64,000 nt of DNA from Branchiostoma floridae (Eukaryota > Chordata > Leptocardii > Amphioxiformes > Branchiostomatidae), in the NCBI RefSeq assembly GCF_000003815.2, contig NC_049981.1:30730511-30794510 (forward strand), written 5' to 3'. How positions within the stretch are numbered: the first letter of the stretch is position 1; every line of letters begins with the position of its first letter. Position numbers and translations under genes: made by a program. The notes beneath the pieces were generated by a model. The model ran no database searches. It saw only the letters and a program-made list of their open reading frames with translations, and was not told the DNA's origin. This document shows, piece after piece, positions 45,701 to 54,520 of this stretch.

Positions 45701-46230
45701 TGTAACGGACAGAAATTGTGTTGTATTGCAAAAACCCCGGCGGAAACAGTAACAAGAAATCTAGGTCACCGCCTGTGACGAAGAGTAGGACCATATTTGG
45801 AGACTAAGTGAAACCATCTCCATTTAAGGACATAAGAAGAACTGGGTACCGTGTATGAGTAATATTACGTAGGAGGACTTCCTGTCCAGTTACATATAAA
45901 AAGACACCAAAGTTCCCTGACTGGGTCAGTCTGTTCGAGTCGGCCAGTCAGTGTGTTTGTGAGACCAAGAAGTGCAGTCAGTTGTAGAAGGAAGTCTGCC
46001 CGTCTGTTTGTGTTCGACTGGTCAAGTAAGTCAGAGCTATTGTATACACAACGCAATGTCCTAATGTGTTAATTGATTGATAGTGTAACAGTTATAGTGT
46101 TGTTTCCGTCTTAACTTGTCTTGGTAATAAACTGCTATACACAAGAATACAGAATCCTGTGAACGAACATTATTTCTGGTTGATTGTATAAACAATTAAG
46201 GACGTTAAAGCAGCACTGGGTACCGTTACA
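45701..46230 (+). repeat. 5' LTR
   Basis: 530 bp from TGTAAC to GTTACA, a 6-bp terminal inverted repeat. A TATA box (TATAAAAA, 45895-45902) is followed by probable start-site sequence, and a polyadenylation signal AATAAA lies at 46126-46131, giving a plausible U3-R-U5 division. Confidence 0.95.
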
Positions 46231-46234
46231 AAAC

Positions 46235-46252
46235 TGGCGCCGTGACCAAGGA
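46235..46252 (+). other. primer-binding site
   Basis: TGGCGCCGTGACCAAGGA, beginning with the TGG complementary to a tRNA 3' CCA. The GCCGTGAC portion matches the acceptor stem of animal tRNA-His (from memory); the discriminator and T-stem positions differ, so the primer assignment is tentative. Confidence 0.7.
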
Positions 46253-46539
46253 TTCTGTTTATTGTTGTGTGTAGTTACTATTTCCGTATTGCCCTTAGTG
46301 TTTATGTATTGAACGTGCTGTTAGAAATTGTGTGCCGCGTGTAAAACTGATAGGAATTGTACTACTATTGGGTACGGGTGGACAGTCCCTGGTCGCTACG
46401 TTTGGTCTCAGGAATAGGGACCTTTGGTTTAGCAGTAATGTTCTGTCATAAGTGAAGTATAAATCAGTTAGGCTCAGGATACTTGTTTACGGCCCCGTGG
46501 ATATAGTTTTCTAGTTGTGCAATTGCTGGATAAAGGATA

Positions 46540-47802
46540 ATGGCACCTCCAGTTGTTCCGAATGGAGATGAGCATCAAGAAAATGGTGAAGTACCGCCCC
46601 CACCGCCGCCCCCACCACCGGCGGCGGCGGCAGGGGTACAGTCAGTCAGATCAGTCCCGAAGTTGGGGTGTAAGTTCTCGGGCACAGGAGAAATGCCCTG
46701 GGAAGATTTTGAAGACTTAGTGGAAAACGAAAGGCAATTTGGAGGTTGGGACGATTCTGTGACCTTGGCAGTAATTCGAAAACATTTAACTGGAGGGGCA
46801 CTGCAAACATTACGAACTGCCCCAGCAACTGAGGTAGGCACAGCAACAAAGATGCTAGAGTATTTGAGGAGCATCTATGCTCGGCCAGACGACCCCACTC
46901 ACTACGAGGGGGACTTGGCTACTATACTGCGTAATTCTGGGGAATCTCTACAGGATTTTGAAGTTAGAGTAAGACATGTGGTGGCGTATGCCCACCCAGA
47001 AACGGATCACAAGACACGTGATCGCATAGCAAGGCAGACATTTATTGATAGGTTAGGAGACCCAGAACTAACCAGGGAGGTCAAAAAGCAGCGGCCAAAG
47101 GACCTCCACGCTGCATGCGTGGAGGCGCAGTTCCTTGAGGTTATCAACAATGACTCTCACCAAAAAGCAAAACACGTCAGACAAGTGGGGAGTGGGCCAG
47201 ACAAATTGGCTGAAATTATGGCCGACACGCAGAAGACCATGGTAGAAATGCAGAGGGCTCATCAAGAACAAGTAGCAAGCTTGTGCCAACAGTTTAGCTC
47301 GGCTATGGCCAGTTTGAAAACTCCGAACCCTACTCCCCAAGCTAATGTGGTCTACCGCTCACCCCAGAACAGCCCATGCAATTTGTGTGGACAGTTTGGG
47401 CACTGGAAAGGCAAGTGCCCACTAAACAAAAAGAACGCGGTGAGGGGAATGCCTAGATATAACCCTAACTTTAGACCATCTCCGCAGACCCACCCCTGTA
47501 ATGTTTGTCATCAGCTTGGGCACTGGCGGAACGAGTGTCCCCAGAACAATCAGTATGGTGGGTATAGCAGTCAAGGGAAACAGCTCAGGGCAGTGCCTAG
47601 GGGGTCAGAGTACAGCCAGCAGAACATGGCCCACANNNNNNNNNNNNNNNNNNNNNNNNNNNNNNNNNNNNNNNNNNNNNNNNNNNNNNNNNNNNNNNNN
47701 NNNNNNNNNNNNNNNNNNNNNNNNNNNNNNNNNNNTAACAAGATGGTAGATGTGTTAGTCGATTCGGGAGCTGATGTATCGCTGATTCAAAGGATGAACT
47801 AA
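46540..47802 (+). CDS. gag: gag and start of protease (retrotransposon)
   Basis: Starts ATGGCACCTCCAG, then a polyproline/polyalanine tract (about residues 20-35) and a matrix/capsid-like region (PWEDFEDLVENERQFGGWDD, about residues 53-72). Two CCHC zinc knuckles start at about residues 280 (CNLCGQFGHWKGKC) and 320 (CNVCHQLGHWRNEC) and would bind the genomic RNA. A 100-N gap (47636-47735) follows. After it the frame reads the protease catalytic motif DSGADVSLI (Asp codon 47761-47763) and stops at TAA 47800-47802, inside the protease fold. Because the gap length is nominal, continuity of frame between gag and protease is not certain. In related elements gag is joined to pol by a single frame or a programmed frameshift. 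Confidence 0.9.
   Translation: MAPPVVPNGDEHQENGEVPPPPPPPPPAAAAGVQSVRSVPKLGCKFSGTGEMPWEDFEDLVENERQFGGWDDSVTLAVIRKHLTGGALQTLRTAPATEVGTATKMLEYLRSIYARPDDPTHYEGDLATILRNSGESLQDFEVRVRHVVAYAHPETDHKTRDRIARQTFIDRLGDPELTREVKKQRPKDLHAACVEAQFLEVINNDSHQKAKHVRQVGSGPDKLAEIMADTQKTMVEMQRAHQEQVASLCQQFSSAMASLKTPNPTPQANVVYRSPQNSPCNLCGQFGHWKGKCPLNKKNAVRGMPRYNPNFRPSPQTHPCNVCHQLGHWRNECPQNNQYGGYSSQGKQLRAVPRGSEYSQQNMAHXXXXXXXXXXXXXXXXXXXXXXXXXXXXXXXXXXNKMVDVLVDSGADVSLIQRMN
47636..47735. other. assembly gap (100 N) in late gag
   Basis: Run of N between the second zinc knuckle and the protease motif. Confidence 0.99.
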
Positions 47803-47823
47803 AAGGAAATATGCGGGGGTAGG

Positions 47824-50112
47824 ATGCCGGACCTCATCCCGTATCAGGGGGACCTCATTAAGTCTGTTTCTGGGGCTGATTTACCTATTGCTGGATTGAT
47901 AACACTGTCATTAGGGATAGACGGACAGAGGCTACCCACTCAGTTTGTGGTAGGTGAAGACACTAGTACCGCTTGTATTATTGGATCAGATTTTCTGGCC
48001 CATTATGAGGGTGAAATAAGCTATAGAACTAATAAACTAACTCTGCAGACCAGTAAAGGTGAAGTAAAAGTACCACTAGTACGGCAAGGCAATCGTTGTA
48101 TTCGGCGAGTTGTAACGAATCGCCCTATTGTTTTAAATGGCATGACTTCTGCGTTAACTCAGGGGAAAGTAGTGTCACGTCGTGGCATGCTCTCAGAGGC
48201 AGGTGTTGTAGAACCCGTGGGTTCTCTAGAAAGGTTTGGGGTGAAGGGGGAGCTGGTAGTAGACCAGGTAGTTAATGGCAAAGCCAGGACCTTGCTTGTC
48301 AATGAAAACAAGGAGGCTGTAGTCATCCCCAAGGGAGTAGTGCTTGGTCTTTTTTACCCTCTACCCGATTGTCCAATGAAGCCTGAAAGGAGTAGGAAAG
48401 CCATTTCTGATGTAGTAGCCAGTATCTCTAGTACTAGAACCATGCCCTGCCCTGTAGATGACGGCAACGTGCTGTCCAGTCACACAGATGTACCAGGGGG
48501 AGAGGTTCATTCAATACGTGAGGAGATGGAGACATTATTTGACCTCTCGCACATTGAAGACTCTGAGAGGAAGGCGAAGTTATTAGACCTTCTTGAGGAC
48601 TATGAAGATATCGTATCTCGTAGTCCGGAAGACGTTGGCGTCACGAACAAGGCCTATCATGTAATTGAGACTGGTGATGCGACCCCCATCCGCCAGAGGC
48701 CAAGGCGTGAGTCCCCTGAGCGTAATGAGCACATTAAGCATGAGCTGGACAAACTCCTAACACTAGGGTTTATTGAAGAGTCTGAATCACCTTGGGGAGC
48801 ACCTGTCGTATTAGTAGGGAAGAAAGACGGTACCAAGAGGTTGTGTATTGACTATAGAGGGTTGAACAGTGTGACAAAGAAATCCTCTTGGCCGCTCCCT
48901 CGTATTGACGATGTTCTCGATGCTTTGTCTGGCTCCGAGTTGTTTAGCGTATTAGACTTGCGATCAGGTTATTGGCAGATCCCGATGCATGCTGATTCAA
49001 TCGAGAAGACGGCTTTTACGACTCAATTTGGGCAATTCCAGTTCAAAGTCCTCGCCTTCGGTTTGACCAATGCGCCGTCCACGTTTTCCAGGTTAATGGA
49101 AACAGTTTTAAAGGGCTTACAACCGGACTCCTGTCTTGCTTACCTAGATGACAACATCGCCCATTCGGAAGATGACACAGATGCGCACCTCAGTAGACTA
49201 GAGTCAGTATTTCAACGCTATAGGGAGGCAAACCTCAAACTGAACCCAAAGAAATGCAAACTGTTTGTAACGGAGGTAGAGTTCCTTGGGCACATTATTT
49301 CAGGTGAGGGGATCCGAACTGATCCGGCGAAGATCTCCATAGTCAGAGACTGGCCAGTCCCACGTAGTGTCAAAGAAATCCAGAAATTCCTCGGGTTTGC
49401 AAATTATTACCGTAAGTTCTGTAAGGACTTTGCAGAGAAAGCAAGACCCATGACACAGCTAACCAGAAAAGGGATTAAGTTCACGTGGGACAGCGAATGT
49501 GACAGGGCCTTTGAGACAATTAAGAATATGCTTATTACATCCCCCGTCCTTGCTTACCCAGACTACAGTTTGCCGTTCATTGTGGACTCAGACGCCTCGG
49601 ATACAGGTATAGGGGGCGTTCTGAGTCAGGTACAGGATGGGAAGGAAAGAGTCGTTTTGTACTATGGTAGATCCCTAACAAAGGAAGAACAAAACTACTG
49701 CACGCATAGGAAGGAAATGCTGGCAGCAGTAGAGATGATCACGCGGCATGAATGCTACTTGTTAGGAGACAAATTCACCCTTAGGACTGATCATTCCGCA
49801 CTACAGTACCTGCGAAAGATGAAGAACCCCACTGGACAGTATGCCCGATGGTTGATTAGGCTAGCACCGTTTGATTTTGAAATAATTCATCGGGCGGGAG
49901 AAAGACACGGGAATGCAGATGGGCTGAGTAGGCGACCTTGTGAATTGTGCATAGCAAGTGCTAGGGTGACAGTGGCCCATTCGTCCCTCCCAGCCCAGGA
50001 CTCGTGGATAGAAGGTGTCTCGTCTGCCGATATCAGTGAAGCTCAGTTGAGTGACCCTGTCATAGGTCCGGTACTAGAAGATAAATTGTCCAGAGAGGTC
50101 GGCGTTAGGTAA
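47824..50112 (+). CDS. pol: pol part 1: rest of protease, reverse transcriptase, RNase H
   Basis: In the same frame as gag and open from just after the TAA at 47800-47802; the first ATG is 47824, giving 762 codons. It begins with the second half of an aspartic protease (CIIGSDFL near residue 51). The reverse transcriptase has the LGFIEESESPWGAPVVLV start, catalytic Asp at about 378 (SVLDLRSGYWQIPM), FGLTNAPSTF, and the YLDD box at 440-443. RNase H starts near FIVDSDASDTGIGG (about 585) and ends around DHSALQYL and GNADGLSRR. The catalytic residues of RT are present. Normally this would be one polyprotein cleaved by its own protease. Here the stop in protease separates it from gag, and the frame ends at TAA 50110-50112 before integrase. 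Confidence 0.93.
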   Translation: MPDLIPYQGDLIKSVSGADLPIAGLITLSLGIDGQRLPTQFVVGEDTSTACIIGSDFLAHYEGEISYRTNKLTLQTSKGEVKVPLVRQGNRCIRRVVTNRPIVLNGMTSALTQGKVVSRRGMLSEAGVVEPVGSLERFGVKGELVVDQVVNGKARTLLVNENKEAVVIPKGVVLGLFYPLPDCPMKPERSRKAISDVVASISSTRTMPCPVDDGNVLSSHTDVPGGEVHSIREEMETLFDLSHIEDSERKAKLLDLLEDYEDIVSRSPEDVGVTNKAYHVIETGDATPIRQRPRRESPERNEHIKHELDKLLTLGFIEESESPWGAPVVLVGKKDGTKRLCIDYRGLNSVTKKSSWPLPRIDDVLDALSGSELFSVLDLRSGYWQIPMHADSIEKTAFTTQFGQFQFKVLAFGLTNAPSTFSRLMETVLKGLQPDSCLAYLDDNIAHSEDDTDAHLSRLESVFQRYREANLKLNPKKCKLFVTEVEFLGHIISGEGIRTDPAKISIVRDWPVPRSVKEIQKFLGFANYYRKFCKDFAEKARPMTQLTRKGIKFTWDSECDRAFETIKNMLITSPVLAYPDYSLPFIVDSDASDTGIGGVLSQVQDGKERVVLYYGRSLTKEEQNYCTHRKEMLAAVEMITRHECYLLGDKFTLRTDHSALQYLRKMKNPTGQYARWLIRLAPFDFEIIHRAGERHGNADGLSRRPCELCIASARVTVAHSSLPAQDSWIEGVSSADISEAQLSDPVIGPVLEDKLSREVGVR

Positions 50113-52129
50113 TGCTGGTAGGCATACGCTAGAGTTGTACCGAGACTGGGAGTTACTGGAGGTGCATGATGGGGTCTTGTACAGGCGGTGGCACTTGGAC
50201 TCTGGGCTCTCCAAACAACAGCTGTTAGTCCCTAGGGCTTGGGTAGGAAAAGTGTTGGGTGGTGTCCATGACAACCCAGAAGGTGGTCACCTTGGTGTTG
50301 CAAAGACTAAAGAAAAGGTACTTCGCAGTTTCTATTGGCCAGGCCTGACTACAGATGTTGTTGTACATGTCACATGCTGTGACACATGTGCCAAGACAAA
50401 AGGCGGGAGAAGGAGACCCCGTGCTCCATTACAGTCTAGTGATGTGGGATATCCCAATAAGAGGATTGCCATAGACATAGTCGGCCCCCTACCGAAAACA
50501 ACATTGGGAAATAAGTATGTACTTGTCTTGTCCGACTACTTCTCGAAGTGGGTGGAGGTATTCCCCATGCCAGATGAAACAGCTTCCACTGTCGCCCATA
50601 AAATATTTGAGGGATGGATCTGTGTACACGGGCCCCCGGAGTGGATTCATACCGACCAAGGTAGGAACTTTGAGTCTGGGCTCATTGCTGAACTCTGTAA
50701 GTTTATGAAAATTGGAAAGACAAGGACAACGCCCTACCATCCTCAATCTGATGGAATGGTCGAACGGTTTAACAGAACCTTAGGGAATATTCTTAGGGCT
50801 TACGTCAGCGACGATCAAAGGGACTGGGACACCCACCTACCCATGGTTAAGTTTGCATTCAATACAAGTGAGCACTCTACAACAAAGTTTACTCCTTACT
50901 TTGTAATGCATGGCCGCGAGGCTCGTCTGCCAGTGGAACTGATGTTTGGCACACCCACCACGTCCGCCGCCCCTGTGCAAGAATATGTCCGTGATTTGGT
51001 CGACAAGTTCCCAACAATCTTTAAATTGGTAGCAGACAATACTAAAGAGGCGCACAGGCGGCAAAAAGACTTGTTCGATAGAAGAGTGTATGGAGACCCC
51101 TTCCAGGAAGGAGACAAGGTCCTCCTGGCTATAAAGTCCAAGAAGAAGGGTCTGTCCTCGAAGTTAATGCGGAAATTTGAAGGACCTTACACGGTTGTGG
51201 AAAGGGTTGGGGGTAATGCCTATCGAATTCGGAAACCTAGGGCCACTACCTCTAAAGTTGTAACGTTTGAAAACATTGTGCCCTACAAAGAAAGGCAGGA
51301 GGACCCTGACTATGTTCCCCCACGACGGGCTGGGCGCCACGTCCTAACCCCGGGGACCCGAGCCAGACGGCAGGCGGTCCGCCGGCGTGGGGGTCTTGTA
51401 CCCCCTGTTCTTATGTTTTCAGGAGACTCGTCAGATGATGGTGATGATGACGATGGCGACAATGAAGTAGCCGATATTGCGGCCCAACCTGGAGAAACTA
51501 GTAGTGACGACGATGAGGAAGCCGGCGAGGGAGGAGACGAGACCGCCCAGCCGAACGCTGAGCAGGCTGAAGATGACGTGCAGCCAGACAACATTGCTAC
51601 CCAGCCCGACAATGGCGCGGTAGGCGGTGTTGCTCAGCAAGAGGAGGAGACGACGCCGAAGACAGTAGAAGTATCCGACAACGATGACGACAGTGATGAC
51701 GGCAGTGAAGATAGCGGCCCTGGACAACGACACTCCACCCGCTCACGCCGACCCCCTGAGCGTTACGGATTTTACGTGAACAGTTTGACTTTAATGGACT
51801 ATGGTGATAAATCATGCAAGGACAACCCTGGTGCCAACGGAGGTGGACGTAATGAAGCTGATGTGAACAATATGAACTCTGAAGTAAACACTTTGAACTC
51901 TAGTTTTAGTAAGATAGAGTTGTCATGTCATGAACACAGCCCAGGCATCCGTGAGAGTCCCACAATGGCAGGACAGGTAACGCCTCCATTCACTGGGGAG
52001 CAGCGGGGTGTGTGTAGGGGGTCTAGGACGTCAGACAAGCGCATGGGATCATGGTTTGACAGAATATTCAGGTTTGCCCGAACAGGCCAGAACCGAAGAA
52101 GGGCTGATGCACATGCAAAATTGAAGTAA
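50078..52129 (+). CDS. pol: pol part 2: integrase with GPY/F module and acidic tail
   Basis: This lies one base forward of the RT frame, open from about 50078; no ATG is near the start, as expected for an internal part of pol. Integrase has a zinc-binding HHCC domain (His codons 50267 and 50288, Cys codons 50378 and 50387) and a DDE catalytic triad (Asp codons 50474 and 50654, Glu codon 50762 in PYHPQSDGMVERFNRT). It also has the HGREARLPVEL box and a C-terminal GPY/F module (FEGPYTVVERVGGNAYRIR, about 51176). After this comes an unusual tail: Arg-rich (GTRARRQAVRRRGG), then about 100 codons dominated by Asp, Glu, Gly and Ser (51421-51720), a TRSRRPPERYGF motif, and about 120 more codons. The join to RNase H requires a frame change. 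Confidence 0.92.
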   Translation, partial: KINCPERSALGNAGRHTLELYRDWELLEVHDGVLYRRWHLDSGLSKQQLLVPRAWVGKVLGGVHDNPEGGHLGVAKTKEKVLRSFYWPGLTTDVVVHVTCCDTCAKTKGGRRRPRAPLQSSDVGYPNKRIAIDIVGPLPKTTLGNKYVLVLSDYFSKWVEVFPMPDETASTVAHKIFEGWICVHGPPEWIHTDQGRNFESGLIAELCKFMKIGKTRTTPYHPQSDGMVERFNRTLGNILRAYVSDDQRDWDTHLPMVKFAFNTSEHSTTKFTPYFVMHGREARLPVELMFGTPTTSAAPVQEYVRDLVDKFPTIFKLVADNTKEAHRRQKDLFDRRVYGDPFQEGDKVLLAIKSKKKGLSSKLMRKFEGPYTVVERVGGNAYRIRKPRATTSKVVTFENIVPYKERQEDPDYVPPRRAGRHVLTPGTRARRQAVRRRGGLVPPVLMFSGDSSDDGDDDDGDNEVADIAAQPGETSSDDDEEAGEGGDETAQPNAEQAEDDVQPDNIATQPDNGAVGGVAQQEEETTPKTVEVSDNDDDSDDGSEDSGPGQRHSTRSRRPPERYGFYVNSLTLMDYGDKSCKDNPGANGGGRNEADVNNMNSEVNTLNSSFSKIELSCHEHSPGIRESPTMAGQVTPPFTGEQRGVCRGSRTSDKRMGSWFDRIFRFARTGQNRRRADAHAKLK

Positions 52130-52986
52130 AGCTTTGCAGCCAAGGTAAAGTTCATCTCTGCCCATGAAAAGGGAGAGAGAAGAGTGTGTTGAAATTGAGG
52201 TTCGCCCCTGTCCATGTGAAGGAAGGGAGAAAATTGTCTTGAATGTGAAGTTCGTCTCTGTCCATGAGAAAAGGAAGAGAGAACATAACGAGTGACCTGC
52301 CAGACAGTAGTGTAAGCCCTTCCAGTAGAAAGCAATGACATGTGTTCATTGTGCCGGCACGGGCAATCGGCCGTGTCGGGGCGGAGTAAGGCCGATCCTA
52401 GCAGCGACAAGCTAGCTAGGGAGAGGTAAATGGGCTCAGAGCGCGGCGACGTTAGACCCCCCTCTCCTAGAGGTCTCCGCTTTTAATGGGTTGTGGCTGA
52501 GGCTGTGAAAAACAGTACTCTGCAGACTGTCTTCACTCATGTGTCAGGCTGCCATTGAATGATGTGTGTTGAAACTAGTTAACTCCCGGAAATGTGCAAG
52601 TTGTTGTCTCAAAATTGCTGCCTGACCAAACCATCCCATGACTTGTTCTGTGTCTGACGCCCAGGGCATGCACAGCGCTGTCCGTAGTTCTTGGTTAGGT
52701 TACACACCTGAAATGCAGGCTGTCCAAACTAAAGCTGTGTGCCTAAGGTGACACTTCACTTCATGCCTGTGTGGGGTAGACATGCAAGGTTTAAGTTAAG
52801 TTTAATTGTGGTAGGATAAGTTCTAATTATTATTTTGTTGTTCACTAAATTGCCAATGTGGTTGTATACAGTTAAGTTTCAATCATCCTTTTGCGATAGA
52901 TTGCCTGTTATGCAAACCGCTGTGAACATGAGGCCAATAACTGTGATTGTGTGTAGATGTGCCGAGTTGCGGGAGCAACTCCAATT
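52130..52986 (+). other. 3' non-coding region of the retrotransposon
   Basis: About 860 bp between the pol stop and the polypurine tract. Apart from the 50-bp repeats no long open frame or envelope-like protein is present. Confidence 0.7.
52151..52300 (+). repeat. three 50-bp tandem repeats in the retrotransposon 3' non-coding region
   Basis: Units start at 52151, 52201 and 52251 with TTC-TC-CTG-CCATG, then G/A-rich GGGAGAGA-like and TTGAA-TTGA-GT sequence. The period is exactly 50 bp. They lie just after the end of pol. Such arrays can be packaging, stability or replication-slippage features; function unknown. Confidence 0.8.
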
Positions 52987-52997
52987 GGAAGGGGAGG
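52987..52997 (+). other. polypurine tract
   Basis: GGAAGGGGAGG, followed by CAG and the 3' LTR. It is the expected primer site for plus-strand DNA synthesis. Confidence 0.8.
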
Positions 52998-53000
52998 CAG

Positions 53001-53530
53001 TGTAACGGACAGAAATTGTGTTGTATTGCAAAAACCCCGGCGGAAACAGTAACAAGAAATCTAGGTCACCGCCTGTGACGAAGAGTAGGACCATATTTGG
53101 AGACTAAGTGAAACCATCTCCATTTAAGGACATAAGAAGAACTGGGTACCGTGTATGAGTAATATTACGTAGGAGGACTTCCTGTCCAGTTACATATAAA
53201 AAGACACCAAAGTTCCCTGACTGGGTCAGTCTGTTCGAGTCGGCCAGTCAGTGTGTTTGTGAGACCAAGAAGTGCAGTCAGTTGTAGAAGGAAGTCTGCC
53301 CGTCTGTTTGTGTTCGACTGGTCAAGTAAGTCAGAGCTATTGTATACACAACGCAATGTCCTAATGTGTTAATTGATTGATGGTGTAACAGTTATAGTGT
53401 TGTTTCCGTCTTAACTTGTCTTGGTAATAAACTGCTATACACAAGAATACAGAATCCTGTGAACGAACATTATTTCTGGTTGATTGTATAAACAATTAAG
53501 GACGTTAAAGCAGCACTGGGTACCGTTACA
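53001..53530 (+). repeat. 3' LTR
   Basis: 530 bp, identical to the 5' LTR except for G at 53382. The polyadenylation signal is at 53426-53431. Confidence 0.95.
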
Positions 53531-54350
53531 TAGGGCTAGAATAGTGTCATCCACAGTTTTTAAGTTGTTTTTTATGTGTGTGTTTGTTTCTTACAACGAG
53601 GAAAAGAGTGTTAGAAGTTTTACTATTGTGTGCATGGCAGTTCCAACAGTAGTGAGACTTGCATTTCTGCTTTGCCTAATGATTGTCTTGGGGGCTAACT
53701 CAATGAAGATTGTGGAATTAGACCTTTTAATCCACAAACAAGCACATTAGTGTCCTGGTGTTTGTAAGAACAACAGTTTGGTTAGCAGAAGGGGGGGAGG
53801 GGCTTGGAACATTTGACTGAAAAAAAAAAACCTCTAGAATAGAGCTATAAATAACGCAAATATCAACAAACGGAAGCACAAGAAAAATAAGAAAATAAAA
53901 CAAGACAAATAAAACAAGTATCTGGTTTGCGTGGATTTTCCTTCTTGGCTTGTGCATGATTTATAAAGCAGGAATGTTACAGTAAAAACTGTGAAACCGC
54001 GGTAAGATTTTTATGGGGTCCTTAACCAGTAAACATGACTAGACTGACCTTTTGGGAAGTCGTAGGATTCAAGAAGCAACCGAAGTTGTAGTAAAACTTT
54101 AGCTTGTAAATCCTGCCAGACCTCCAGTTCAGCCTACAGGGAGACAGGCGACCCGTTAATGACTCGCCAAAACTCGTATCATCTCAGAGTTTTTGTATCG
54201 TTTGTAAGAGACATGTTTTTGTTAGGGTTTAGCACTTTCTCTAAAACAAGATTGGCATTTCAGGTCAGATTCTTTTCTTTTAACAAAAGGTCCGTCTTGC
54301 AACTGGAAAGCTTGGGACGATAGAAACGCTAACAATGTGTAGGGTCGATA
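53531..54350. other. non-coding stretch
   Basis: Contains a poly-A run (about 53820-53830) and GT-rich sequence. No gene was recognised. Confidence 0.35.
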
Positions 54351-54354
54351 AAGA

Positions 54355-54520
54355 AAATACATGTAGTGACCACCTGGCCAATATGACCACTTTTCAGTAA
54401 TCCCTACTGTAATTTTTCCCATTGATAGTAGTAAGAATACCTGTCTATAGTGACCATCTATCCACATAAACCAGATTTGCTTGGTCTTACGAGTGGTCTT
54501 CTTACGCAGGTTTGACTAAA
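54355..54520. mobile_element. copy of the GTGACCACCTGG MITE family, right end kept
   Basis: GTAGTGACCACCTGGCCAATATGACCAC, ATACCTGTCTATAGTGACCA and GAGTGGTCTTCTTACGCAGGTTTGACT follow the order of 2389-2541. The left terminus is missing. Confidence 0.6.

Larger units (their letters stand above)
45701..53530 (+). mobile_element. Ty3/gypsy LTR retrotransposon, near full length, probably defective
   Basis: A 7830-bp element with two 530-bp LTRs that differ at one position (A at 46082, G at 53382), a primer-binding site 4 bp after the 5' LTR, gag, a pol in the order protease-RT-RNase H-integrase (the Ty3/gypsy order), and a polypurine tract before the 3' LTR. Two breaks in the coding path are an in-frame TAA in protease (47800-47802) and a change of frame between RNase H and integrase (between 50078 and 50112). 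A 100-N gap lies in late gag. The flanks TTCAG and TAGGG show no target-site duplication. No env-like frame follows pol. Confidence 0.95.

Noticed and set aside
47800-47823. Programmed readthrough between gag and pol
   Set aside because: The stop lies within the protease domain, after its catalytic motif, and not at a domain border. Mutation or sequence error is simpler.
51310-52410. Minus-strand open frames opposite the integrase tail
   Set aside because: They are shadows of the strongly biased acidic coding region on the plus strand.
52130-52986. Possible env gene downstream of pol
   Set aside because: No long frame, signal peptide or transmembrane segment was found; only short minus-strand frames.
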